A stretch of 64,000 nt of DNA from Cenococcum geophilum 1.58 (Eukaryota; Ascomycota; Dothideomycetes; Gloniales; Gloniaceae), in contig KV748190.1 in the NCBI GenBank assembly GCA_001692895.1, forward strand, positions 645,645 through 709,644, written 5' to 3'. This document shows, in pieces, positions 27,348-38,085 of this stretch. Numbering within the stretch: the first letter of the stretch is position 1; every line of letters begins with the position of its first letter. The translations under genes were made by a program, and so were the position numbers. The notes beneath the pieces were generated by a model. The model searched no databases. It was given only the letters and a program-made list of their open reading frames with translations, and was not told where the DNA came from.

Positions 27348-27558
27348 TATAACGGCGCTATCGCACGTTACCTACCAAATTCTACCATATTCTGCCGACC
27401 TGCGATTGGCCCGCCTAAAGCTAGCGCCTTGGCGGCTCACCCTATATATTTATTTACATTGGTCCTGGCGACCCCTTTTCCTTCTTTTTAGCTTAGTATC
27501 TTCGTAATACAGCATTCGTTTAAGCTTCGGTTTAGAGGCATTTATTCAAGCCGTGACA
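27348..27558 (+). repeat. 3' LTR of Gypsy D (211 bp)
   Basis: Preceded by the polypurine tract at about 27331-27344. The 73-codon open frame running through it (27286-27507) has no coding meaning. Confidence 0.9.
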
Positions 27559-28558
27559 CTATCGCTCGTCTATTATCCAATATATCCTTATAAAGTATTT
27601 CCGATTCTTTTTCTTTAGATTCTTATATATCTCGTATATATCGTCTATATATACAATCTATAATAGTATATAGTATGCTAGGTGCTTTAGGTTAACTCTT
27701 AACTTATCTTTATCTTTAAGTTTAAACCTTTATTATGCTAATTTAAACGTTATAACTTTATTTATAGGTACTAAGATGCGTCTCTCGCTTTTCTAGTCCT
27801 CTAATTATTCCTCTAGATCCTTTAACATTATAATTAAGGCTCCTTTAATATGCGTTATGGCCTTTTCTATAATTAGGTGGTCCTAAATAACTCTTTTATT
27901 TAACCACATATAGAAATCTTCCCACTTATCGTTATACCTTTGCCTATACTACCTTTAGTATAGCTACTAGAGTATATATAGCTTATCCGTAAGGAAGTAT
28001 CTTCTTATTACTGCGTCGTAACAGCCCTTTATATATCGTTTTTTAAACCTAGTTAGGATTTTTAGATCCTCTTTATCTTCTAGTTTAATAAGCTATTTAG
28101 CCCTTAGTATACCTACCCTAGGCCTATTAGTAATTCTTTATACTAGCGCTCTATCCTTTATACGTCCTAATATACTAAATCTCTTATCTAGTTTCTATTC
28201 TTACTATATAATAATTCTTACTCTAAACTCCTCTATAGTTTCTTTTAGTTTACATCTTACGCTCTAATTCTTAAAGTTCTCTTACTTCTTAATCTTAGTA
28301 TTAACTTTTCAATCTTTAGTCCGAACACTATATTCTACTAGTAAGTCTTCTAGGTTTATATATTCGTCTCCCAATCTAATTGCTATTTATACTATAGATT
28401 CTCTAATCTATAAAGAAGCCTCTTACCTCTTATTTATAGGTGTCCTTATTTATACTCCAAATTCTTAACCCCTTTAGATTCTTAATCCTAAGCTTGCTTC
28501 TATCTTAAGCTTTACTCCAGCCTTAGTCCAACTAGGCTTACTTAGTATTCTCATCTTA

Positions 28559-28632
28559 TCTTAAGAGTCTTAAATCTCACTCATCTCGTCTTAAGAGTCT
28601 TAAATCTCACTTATCTCGTCTTAAGAGTCTTA
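28559..28632. repeat. 30-bp tandem repeat in the gag region of Gypsy B
   Basis: About 2.4 copies of a 30-bp unit (CTTAAGAGTCTTAAATCTCA plus ten bases) follow each other, with a diverged further copy near 28740-28770. It lies in the gag/leader part of element B. Confidence 0.65.
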
Positions 28633-30359
28633 TACCCTTAGGAAACTTCATCCTAAGCTCATTCGTATATTACTAAACTAAGCCATTACTTTGCTCTATC
28701 GGTTATCGTCCATTATAGGTCCTTAAGCTTACCTCATCTCGTCTTAAGAATCTTGGTTGTCTTATATCTTATCTTAAGAATTTTAAGCCTTTAGCCTTTT
28801 ATCTTTATTAAATGCTAAAGTAGTTCGCTATCCTACTTCTTTTACGTCTTATAAAGCAATAGATATTATATCTAGTAGGGTCTTAATCCCAACTAATATT
28901 CCCTATTCTATAGTGGAATCATTCTCTACCTCTAATATAACATCTCTAAGGTCTACATGCTCCTAGTAAGCCGCTCTTATTACCTTATTATTATAAAATG
29001 CTTTACCTACGTTAAAATTATCGTCCTTAATGTCTAATCTGCGAGCTAGTTCGTTAGTTCCTCTATATCCTATAGGTGCTAGCTCTTATAGCCAATAGCT
29101 TACACTATACTTAGCGTCCTTATAAATTCGGTATATATTATTATAACAAAACGCAAAACTTTTAATTAAACACTCTTTTGTTCCTCGTAGTATATTATCG
29201 TCCCTCTATACGTATATATTATCTACTAGTCTTATACCTTTTACTATATAGTAACTCTACCCACTTCTATAGTCTTTAACGTAATAACCCTATTTTCCGC
29301 AATTTATACAAGCTCCCTCTTTAAACCATTTTTCTTACTATAGAGTCCGCCTAAACGTCTTCTGCTGCTAAGATCCCTAGTTTAGCCTCTGCTCCTTAGA
29401 CCTTTAATTACTTAATTCTTATCCTCTAGGTTTCTATAGTTTTTTACTCTATCTTTTATAGGCTTCTCTAGTACCACTAAGGTCTATTAGCTCTACGCTA
29501 TACCATAGTTTTTAACTTAGCTTTTATTATTACGTACTTTGCGCCTTATATAACTATAGAACTCTATTCTAGCCTTTCTTAGCCTACTCCCTTTGGTAGA
29601 TCTAATTATTGATCTTTATTACCTAATTTATTAGTTCCCTTAAGGTATCCGCATCTTCTATTAGGATAATTACGTCTTAGACTTTAGCCTTAAGTCCTTA
29701 TTTATACTATACCATAAGCGCCCTATTATTCCACTCTACTTATATCGCTAACGTCTAGAACTGCGTTATATACTTAATTACTAAGGTTTATTACATAATA
29801 TCTTAAAGTTTTCTTTCTACTATAGTTGTTGCCTCTAGGTCTCTAAACATTTATATAAGTCGTTTTATAAATCCATTCTAGCTTAAGAACATAAACTATA
29901 CCTCTTAGTTTATAGTCGTTATTCTATTTACCTAAATTTCCGTAAGGTAAGGCTTAAACCATTTAAGTGCTCTTCCTATTAGGAATAATCCTGCGTACGC
30001 TATCTAATCTATAAGTATTGCCAGCTTCGCTCCTTCTTATACTACCTTAAAGTGCATTTATATAAGGAATCCTTTAAGCTTTAATCTCTCTCCTAAGTAC
30101 CTTTTAATTAATAGTAACTTAACCTTTACTACGCCTATCCCGTTAATCCTATTTTCCAACATTATATTATTTTCTATTAACTAGTTAACTATCTCTTATA
30201 GCTGTCTAACCGTTATAGGTTATTATAAGTTAGTGTCTGCTATACTAGTGTCGTTACTTAACCTTAAAGTAGTTGCCGCCGTTAATAGCGTTGTAATAGC
30301 TGCTTTTAGTGGCATATTATTTAACCTTCTATACTAATACTGTAACTAGGTAGTAATTA

Positions 30360-30784
30360 TATAACAGAACCTTATAGCAGGAACTACGGTAGGCTTATTA
30401 TTAGGCTAAATATATAGGAAATGTAGGTATAGAAGTTAATAACATAATAACAACTAGTAGAGTGGTTGCCTAACAGATTAACTCCAATTATATTCTAAGA
30501 ATTACTATAAGGAAGAAACTATCTAGGTAGGGACTAAGGGTCCTTAAATATATAACCGTACTCCTATAAAATCCTTTTTATATATAATATACGTCTTATA
30601 TATAAGGTATATAAGTTTCTCTTATTTCTCTTATTTAATACGTAGCATGTTATATAACCTTAGTTACCATTCCTCGTTATATAGTTCTACCGGCTCTATT
30701 CTAGACTATGCCTAAATTAACTAACTAGCTTCTTCCGACTCCTCTCCTAGTAGTTATAACATCGTACTTAAAGCGTCCGTAACA
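30360..30784 (-). repeat. 5' LTR of Gypsy B (425 bp)
   Basis: On the plus strand it begins TATAACAGAACC and ends GCGTCCGTAACA. The gctag duplication at 30785-30789 follows, then the foldback element resumes. Confidence 0.9.
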
Positions 30785-31796
30785 GCTAGTTTCCTTTTCT
30801 TATTTAGTATTACTTAGTAGATAGTTTATCTACCCTAATACCCCTATATAAATTTGTAGCTATATTTCTATTAATCTCTCTAGTAATTCTTTTAAGTTTT
30901 TATAATAGCTATAATATAGTTAATAGGGTTTTAACCGCTCCCCTAGTTATAACCAATTTAAACTTTTATTAGTTATTTACTACTAAATTAGGGGTTATTT
31001 AGTTATAATCTAATGTTTTTAAATTTAAACTAAAAGTTTAGTAGAAAGAACGCGCTTCTTCCTAATTTAATACGCGTTTATAGCTTTATAGGTTATACGG
31101 ATATATATAATCTAAAGCCTTTAGATTATATACGTCTATATAACCTATAGAGCTATAAACGCGTATTAAATTAAAAAGGAGCGCGTTCTTTTACTAGACT
31201 TTTAGTTTAAATTTAAAAACATTAAATTATAACTAAATAACCCCTAATTTAGTAGTAAATAACTAATAAAAGTTTAAATTAGTTATAACTAGGGGAGTAG
31301 TTAAAACCTTATTAACTATATTATAGCTATTATAGAGACTTAAAAGGATTACTAAAGAGGTTAATAGAAATATAGCTATAAATTTATATAGGGGCGTTAG
31401 GGCGGATAAACTATCTACTAAGTAATACTAAATAAGGAAAGGAAACCAGCTATATATATCACGTAGCGCTTATAATAGTAATCCTATTATAATTCCTTAA
31501 TATAGGCGTTAAATATAGCTTAATTAATTAGCTAGTTTTTATTAATAACTATTAAATATAAATTAATAAGATAAGAAATAATATAGAGGCGATAGAGAAA
31601 ATAGTAGCTTTTACCTTATAGTATTTTAGAAATAGTTAAACTTATCTCTTAACCCGCTAATTTAGGCGCTATATTATTAATAAGGCTCGGCCAATAAGAG
31701 GCTCTTATTTAAGTCTTTATGATAAAAACTACGCATGGTGTTCCTGCACGGCCCCGAAACCGGCCCAAGCGTTGCACCTCAGCGGGTTAAGGGATA

Positions 31797-32338
31797 GAAA
31801 AGTATAATTTTAAAACTTGAAACTTTGAGCTACTACCAAACTGACGCCCATAAGCTCTTAGACCCTCGGTGGAGAATTCGATTAGATAAGGAGCAGTATG
31901 TGCACGTACCAACGACCCACCGTGGTCTGATTTATGAGATAAGGTACGGTAGGACTTGCAATGCACGGCGTCAAAGATGCAACTTGGGTGTCGCCATCAC
32001 TTAGCCATCAGCGCCACCAGTACCCATCTTTCTACGCGCACCAATGCTTATTGCCAAAATGCTTCCTTTTCGCTGCAAGATATTCTTGCCCGGCTCTAGA
32101 CACGCCCATCACAGTGTCTCCCGTGGACATCTTTGTCGAGCCACCCGTGTTCTTCATGAATGGTTTCAGATTATCTACTCCAACTCCATGCAATCACGTC
32201 CAACCGCATGCCCTTCCTACACCCACCGCTGTCCACAGCACGAATATTAGGCCTCTCGACAAATATTACAGTATCCTTAGTCTTAGTCAACATGGCTAGA
32301 AGCTTATCTACCTCTCCCAACTACGACAATGGCCCTAC
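31797..32338. other. Intergenic region, no supported gene
   Basis: Normal base composition returns right after the foldback element. Three overlapping plus-strand frames (31961-32357) are low-complexity chance frames. The stretch may contain the promoter of the methyltransferase relic. Confidence 0.5.
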
Positions 32339-33061
32339 TGCAACAATTGGCTTATGATACACCGGATTTAGCGCGCCACGGCCTACAATCCCCTATATCC
32401 CCGCCATATGCGCTGGCCCTACACTGCAGCTGACTTTGCAAGGCAGGAATCTACATCCGATTCTTGCTTCTACAGTAACCCACGATTCGTTACACATATC
32501 GACGACCGCGCTATTGCTACGATAAGGCGTTACTACGCTGCCGTGCTCCCCCGAAAGGCCGAATATTGGATTTCTGCTCCAGTTGGATAAGCCATTATCC
32601 TCCAAAGGTCGAAGAAGCGGCTCAGAGGGGCGGGCTGAAAGTGATAGGCCCAGGCATGAATAAGAATGGAATTGGATGCAAATATTGAGTTGAGTGACGG
32701 GGCTGAAGGGAGGTTTGTGACCGATTTGAATAAGGAGCCAGACTTCAGCGCGGTCACAAATAGCTTGTTCGATGCGGCGACATGCGTCGTCAGCATCGAC
32801 TATCTCACACAACCGAGGGAAGTACTGGGGAGCTTGAGAAGAGTTGTCAAGGAGGGTGCTACCGTGAATGTAGTCGTTAGCAATCCCTGTTTTCCGACCA
32901 AGACAATTGCAAGGTGGCTAAAAATTGGAGAAGAGGAAAGACTGAATATGGTGGCTGATTATCTTTATTTCCCTGGCTGGAGCAACGTTGAGATTGTCGA
33001 CCTGAGAGATAATAATGGCGACGAAGGGCATCGGATAACACTGGGCTGGCTGAGTTCATGA
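32339..33061 (+). pseudogene. SAM-dependent methyltransferase-like gene with three frameshifts
   Basis: Three frames have to be combined. MALLQQLAYDTPDLARHGLQ starts at 32339. The frame shifts near 32411 to WPYTAADFARQE..FYSNPRFVTHIDDRAI, again near 32553 to GRILDFCSSWISHYPPKVEE, and again near 32669 to ELDANIELSDGAEGRF, which then runs to the stop at 33061. LDFCSSW is in the position of the SAM-binding motif I (LDxxSSW). VVSIDYLTQPREVL, then SNPCFPTKTIARWL, match a conserved fungal methyltransferase-like family. Each break is a one-base indel, the middle one in a C run. It is therefore a pseudogene, or much less likely three sequencing errors. No intron can explain the shifts because the coding sense is continuous. 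Confidence 0.8.
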
Positions 33062-33777
33062 AATGGGCCGGGTTTGGTGCGCATGATTCTCTGGGGGTTG
33101 TTAGGGGCGTGAATTCATCAGAAAGAGAGGTGAGTTAATGGAACCAGTTATGATCACTGGGTTTTCGATACCTTCGGTTAGAATTCTTTTTACACCCTTG
33201 AAATTATTTTCCTTCAGAATTTCCTGGACATATGACCTATGATAGTCAGATCGTAGCTACCGTGGAACCGCCATAGACACACTATCAATAAACTTGACTT
33301 GATTAGGCCGCGCTCAATACCCAGTAAGCTCCGACATCTTGGTCCAAGACCAGCGTTCCACTAGACTAACATTCCTATCGGCAGCTCGTGAAACCCCCAG
33401 AAACGGGCCACCCATGAACCTTAGCACAAGACGTCCGGCCCATTCTAATCCCTCTACTCGGCTCTTTGACTTCATTAAGTCTCTCGCGATTTTGATGGTG
33501 ATTGGCCACCTTATACGGGCCAGTCACTCTCATAATAGCTGCAACAGATCCACGATACAAAGCTGCTGTTACCGCTTATTCCTTACATTTCAGTCATGTC
33601 CAGGTTGGGAGATTACATTAAACTTCTCCCTATGACTGCTGCAGATATACACCGCGACAACTTACAGCCGCGGACTTGAGACCAAGCTATTCTTTGACTT
33701 TCTAGGTAGAGCAAACCCTTTGAAGAAGGCCCCAATAGATTCAAGATCCTCAGCGCTGCTTATCTTCGAAATATCTA
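33062..33777. other. Intergenic between convergent genes
   Basis: About 700 bases with only short chance frames (for example 33339-33635), flanked by the 3' ends of the methyltransferase relic and the phenol hydroxylase. No repeat recognised. Confidence 0.55.
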
Positions 33778-35678
33778 TTATTTGTCAGCATTTACAAAAT
33801 AAGAACAATCGCGAAACATACGTTGATCCGGCCTCACAATGACCATCGCCCCGTGGTCTCTATCAACTCCGTAGAATTCATAAGCCTGTCCGTGAGACAA
33901 GTTATATGCCTCATCGTCGACATAAACCTTGTGTAAATCTGCGCACACTTTGTAAGGACTCTGAATAATCTTCCCAGCGGAATGGCTATAATTTCACCTC
34001 TCATTTGCCACTTGCCAGTAACCGGCCAGAAATATGTAGGTAGCTGCTCCTGTTCAATCTCGACACGTTTCCCTGCTAATACAAGAATAGGCTCAATGAA
34101 GCTATCGATATCGGAGCCTGGTGGGTTGAAGACTTCTACAAGATCTTCAAGGAACCCACCAAGCTAGGAGATAATCGTCAGCCAACAAGATTAAAACGGA
34201 TATTGGTTGCTCACCTTTCGTAACCTACTAGCAGCATTGGACATCCGAATATCGCCGGCGAAAATGACTACCCTCCATCTGCCGTCTGCAGGTAATGCTC
34301 TAACAAGCTGCATAGGGCGTGCGTCACAGAAGCGAATAACCTGCGTACTTGGGAACCTCATACCAACAGTCAAATTTTTGGTGACATCTGGTGTGCTACT
34401 TTTACTCGACGTGATTAGAGAGTCGCCATATCTTGCGGTTAACCCAGCTGTGTAACGAAGAGCTTTGGTGAATTGCTCGCTAAAATGCTTCTCCGTGATG
34501 TTATTCTCTTCCCGATATTTGGAAGAGAACAACCGCATAAAGTGCCGATCGAATTCTATCAGGTCGGTTGCAACTTTTTCTCTCTCAAGAACATACGTTT
34601 CGAGAAGCTCTGGACTAGCTTGGCCGGTGAGGACAGCCCCTAGTTTCCACCCGATGTTGTAACCGTCTTGAAGACTGACGTTCATGCCTTGTCCCGCTTT
34701 TGGAGAGTGTGTATGGCAAGCATCGCCAGTCAGGAAGACGCGATAGTCTTTTGTGAAGAAGTCAGCACGGCGTTGCCCAATCGCATAAGCTGACCACCAT
34801 GCTGTTTCTGTAATATCCATTGTGTATGGTTTAAAGATACGGCGCGCTTGTTCTTGGAGATCCTCCAGTTTGACATTTTTCGCCACCGCCCCGTGAGATA
34901 GCTCAATGTAAAATCGGACCAGGGAACCACCTTCTCGAGGGATGATCAATAGACTGCCGGAATCTGAATGCAGAGTGGTTTTTTTTCTAATATCGGGAAA
35001 GTTTGTCCTGGGATATACATCCATAACACCCCAGAGTGCATCGGAACTGTCACCAACCATCTTGAAGCCGAGTGACTTGCGCACAATACTGTGTGCTCCA
35101 TCACACCCCTATCTAATGGTTAGAATGACTAAGTCAATCGCTAGCCAGGGTTGGCTACTACGTGCCAGCACATATTTGGCCTGGAATTGCTCCTCTAGGC
35201 CTTTTTTTTCCGCTACAACAGTCACCGGATAGGACTTTGAATCTTTGGCTTCGGCGCTATTAACACGGACACTTCGAACTGTGTAGCCATAATCGATTTC
35301 TTGATCATTAAAGCGGTGCATAGCTTCAATAAGTAAATCGTTCAATCGTGCTTGGTTGAGTATCACATGAGGTTGATGAGATAAGCCCGGTGGTGTATCT
35401 GCTGTCCTACTTGCTCGGTGAATACCTCCTTTGCCATCCTTCGACCAGAAGTTAACTTCCAGCACATGATACGCTTCACGAAGCATGTCTTCAGATAGTC
35501 CAAAACTCTCGAAAACCTCTACTGTGCGGCATTGCACTCCATCAGCTTGGCCATTCTTCATCGGCCCTGAGCGCTGTTCGAGGACCTTCGCACGGATACC
35601 ATAACGGGAGAGCCATGTCGCAGCACAAAGACCGGCGGACCCGCTACCACATATTAGGACGTCCACTTGCTGGATCAT
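33778..35678 (-). CDS. Phenol 2-monooxygenase-type FAD hydroxylase
   Basis: This is a flavoprotein hydroxylase of the phenol hydroxylase group, predicted to add an ortho-hydroxyl to a phenolic ring with NADPH. Exons: 35678-35166, 35108-34215, 34163-33998 and 33947-33778. They total 1743 nt, 580 residues and a stop. Motifs: VLICGSGSAGL (FAD Rossmann) at residues ~6-16, GCDGAHS (DG motif) rebuilt across intron 1, and GDACHTHSPKAGQGMN (third FAD motif). The end (VYVDDEAYNL, AYEFYGVDRD, VIVRPDQ) is the thioredoxin-like dimerisation domain PF07976. Intron 1 (35165-35109) needs a GC donor (CTG|GCACGT). The acceptor of intron 3 is uncertain: a 13-nt longer exon would restore the more usual SPYKV but breaks the frame. 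ATG 35678 is chosen because the Rossmann motif follows at once. The frame stays open upstream without homology. Confidence 0.88.
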
Positions 35679-36186
35679 AATTAAAGTTGAGAGATCAGAT
35701 AAGAAATAATGAGAAGATATGATGTAAGTTTGAGCACAACTTGATGACCGTTGGTTTAGAGCAAAGCCAAGCAAAGAGCTGAACTGTGCAAGGAGATCAA
35801 GCGCGGCTAGATCGGGTTTTGCATTGGAACACCGGAACAACTGCGGCCTAAAGTTTGCGGATTCCCAAAGCCGAAGTAGCTCCAATCCCAATGGGCCGTA
35901 GACCGGCATTTCTCCTAAGATTGAGGCGAAAAAATTCAAGCAATGGAAACATGGAGCGCCCCTGGCGGGGGTAATGCGGGCAACCCACCGGATGACTTCC
36001 GAAGTCGACGAATCGTCAATATCTAATGGAGCCAAAATCTCCTCCCATGGGGGTGAGGGGAGGAATCAACTTATCTACAGGTACCTCTTTATGCGGAAGT
36101 GCACTTACACCAAGTGAGAATTTATGTCTATAATGTACTACTCCAAGAGCATCCTCCAAACATCCAACCAAATCTAGATATTACAC
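35679..36186. other. Promoter side of the phenol hydroxylase gene
   Basis: About 500 bases upstream of the minus-strand monooxygenase. The in-frame upstream extension to 36035 shows no protein similarity and is taken as 5' UTR or promoter. Just left of MITE-2 lie ~60 bases that probably encoded the original C-terminus of the CorA-like gene. Confidence 0.5.
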
Positions 36187-36188
36187 TA

Positions 36189-36329
36189 TCCCTTAACCCG
36201 TCAGGACCGAATTGAGGAAGGTCCCGTGCACGAACATTACGTGTTGTTTGGCGCGGGGCCTTGATCTACTTGATCCAATTGGCTAGCCCTTATCGATAAC
36301 CGTACGGCCAATTTTGACGGGTTAAGGGA
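36189..36329. mobile_element. MITE-2: 141 bp, same terminal motif as the foldback element
   Basis: Perfect 15-bp inverted ends TCCCTTAACCCGTCA, flanked by TA at 36187-36188 and 36330-36331. No coding capacity. Its first 11 bases equal the ends of the palindromic element at 10160-31794, and both carry the subterminal motif CCGTGCANGAACA (here 36224-36236). It sits at the 3' end of the CorA-like gene and contributes that gene's stop codon. Confidence 0.88.
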
Positions 36330-38085
36330 TATGCTCATACTTCTTTCTCTTACCCATTTTCTCTAGCCATGCCTTCCACCCTAGGACCACTGCCCCGGCG
36401 CCTCTGTGAGGTTGTTGTCCCTTCACCAAGTTGTTTGTTGCTTTCAAATGCCACAGTCGCCATACAATAACCACCACAAGGGTAAAAGGTGCAGCAATGG
36501 CCCAGAGAATCCAGAAATCGGGCGATATCTGCAAGTGGGAAGGAGCCTCCGAACCGACCGTAAAGAACTGAGCCCCGAAGATTGTAGCAACCGTACTTAC
36601 GGGAAGAAAAAACATGGTCATGAACGCAATGGTCTTCATACTCTTACTATCCTTTTGTATGGCCCGGGAGTCTAGCAGCGTCACCAGATTAAAGCTTAAA
36701 CCGATAATGTTCTCCATCCTTCTATCCAGGCTCACCAATCTTCGCTGGGTTGATTGGAATAGGCCCTTCCGATATAAAAGTGAGCTCTGAGTTGATGCGC
36801 TTGGCGCATTGGGATTGTCTCCAATTAACTGTTTGTGGCTTGCGCACAAACTTTCGGCAGTTAAGAGGGCGGATTCGGATGTTTCAAGCAGGTATATGAC
36901 ATGCTTGGCGACGTTGTGGAGCCCGGCGAAGTCGGATTCGTAAGCGGTTTGGCCCGCGCTTTTGCTAAGAATGTCGGCTATGTACAAGGTATTCTGATCA
37001 GAAAATTAGTGACGGGACATCTGTCTACTATTTCAAGGTAGAGGATTACGGGGATTACTAACGCTCTCAATTTTACCGAAGATCTCAGACAACCGCCACG
37101 CGATGTCGTCCACCAATTTATACAGCTCATCCAGGACCAAGTCAAACAACACATATGGGTCCTGTAGTGCATCTTCACATCCGGAATCTTCCGCGAGATT
37201 CTCAAATCGATCGACGAGGCTACGTGGCGCGCCAAAACATATCAACGTTACGGAGTTGTTAACGTGAGTCCTTGTCGAGCTGCTGCTACTCGACGTGGAC
37301 TTATTTCCAGGATTCGGCTGCCTCTTGAGCTGTTCGGATTTTAGCATAAAGCCTGCTCTGATCCAGCTGAAGTCCGCTTGACTCTGTTGCGGAATTTTAC
37401 CGGATTGTTCTAGGCTCGGTGGTGGATTCTGAATCTTTAGCACTCCATTTTCGTAGATAGTGTTGATATTTTTGCAAAGGAAGTGGAGCCAGGAGCCTAG
37501 ATCGTTATTAGCGATCATAGTAAGCCCCGTGAAGGTATCTTCCGATGGCTTGGAGGTAGCTTACACTGCGTCCCATTTTCATCCATCCGAGTACCAAACG
37601 ATTGAGTCACCGACTGTATCCTTTCTGATACGAAATCGCTTGGGAAATTATACTCCTCAAAGAGGGCTGTGAGACCATCTACAGTTTTAGGGTGGGGAAT
37701 GTCCAGTGGAGCGAAGCTGATATGCTTTTAGTGTTGTTTGTATTAGCCGTTCCCGGCTGGCTTACATCACGCGGACATTACAAGGTTCTCGATTTCTGAG
37801 CTCTGCAACGCTATCCAACGTCTCAGTCTGGCCTTTAGTATCCCCTGTAACCTTTAGTCAGTCAAGATGTTCACAATATGGGAAATAATTGGAGGATAGA
37901 CCCTGATTCCATTCGAAGACCCGCATCTTTAACTGCTCCCCCTCAGGATCTTGCGCTTTTTTTTTGAATATCTGTAGTGGTTTTGGGTCATAGCCAAACC
38001 CTGGGCAGCCGAGTTGCGGATTCGACGTTATTTTCATAGTGATTGGTGTGGACATATTTATCAATGGGATTGCTGCAGGATCCAT
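36322..38085 (-). pseudogene. CorA-like (Mg2+ transporter-type) membrane protein gene, one internal TGA
   Basis: Exons 38085-37771, 37724-37565, 37496-37063 and 36993-36322 add up to 527 codons in one frame. Introns (46, 68 and 69 bp) carry GCTAAT or ACTAAT branch sites. The C-terminal part has a long helical stretch, then two membrane segments (TIAFMTMFFLPVSTVATIFG and ILWAIAAPFTLVVVIVW), the CorA-like layout of many fungal proteins. The GMN motif of true CorA channels is absent, so transport is not assured. Exon 1 contains one TGA at 37858-37860 (EHLD*LKVTG), where CGA would fit, a single C-to-T change. The last codons EHIP and the stop come from MITE-2; without it the frame would continue about 20 residues. 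Either the gene is dead or the TGA is bypassed or erroneous. Confidence 0.78.

Larger units (their letters stand above)
21369..27558 (+). mobile_element. Ty3/Gypsy element D nested in Gypsy B
   Basis: The 6,190-bp element is a different Gypsy family from A/B, with 211-bp LTRs and TSD ctatc at 21364-21368 and 27559-27563. In plus orientation: gag (about 21810-22960) with a zinc knuckle CFNCDKxGYFALSC near 22847-22885; a degenerate protease (LINTKANGFAF, about 23100); RT with an intact YLDD in IVYLDDILIYL near 24530-24570; RNase H (about 24960-25330); integrase (about 25600-26500, core FYKLLRDRDGYN..VDHFSKR); and the typical C-terminal NFIGCPQKLKEFYN block near 26870. A purine tract AAAGAGGGGGGT precedes the 3' LTR. 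Stops in place of Gln and Trp remain frequent, so it is also inactive, though less eroded than A and B. Confidence 0.92.
10509..30784 (-). mobile_element. Ty3/Gypsy element B, full length, interrupted by elements C and D
   Basis: Same family as element A, in reverse orientation. LTRs lie at 30360-30784 (5') and 10509-10933 (3'). The 5-bp duplication gctag at 10504-10508 and 30785-30789 proves that both ends belong to one insertion. Removing C and D leaves about 7,984 bp in three pieces: 10934-12357 (chromodomain and integrase end), 18455-21363 (integrase core, RNase H, RT, protease) and 27564-30359 (gag and leader). The RT active site again reads YLNN (around 20040-20080, minus strand). Stops are dense in every frame, so the copy is dead through RIP. 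Ns cluster at about 10769-10852 in the 3' LTR. Confidence 0.92.
10160..31794. mobile_element. Palindromic foldback element (~1.35 kb) split by nested Gypsy B
   Basis: Without the insertion at 10509-30784 (and one copy of its gctag duplication), the element is one inverted repeat. The left arm is 10160-10508 plus 30790-31117, about 677 bases. The right arm is 31119-31794, 676 bases. They meet at CTAAAG-C-CTTTAG around 31118, so there is practically no loop. Both ends read TCCCTTAACCC inward, and TA lies outside each end (10158-10159, 31795-31796), which fits a TA target duplication. The outermost ~85 bases of each arm are GC-rich; the inner parts are AT-rich. No transposase frame is visible. 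The terminal motif is shared with MITE-2 at 36189-36329. Confidence 0.85.

Noticed and set aside
28559-28632. CRISPR-like array
   Set aside because: The 30-bp units are directly adjacent without spacers, lie in a retrotransposon gag region, and the genome is eukaryotic.
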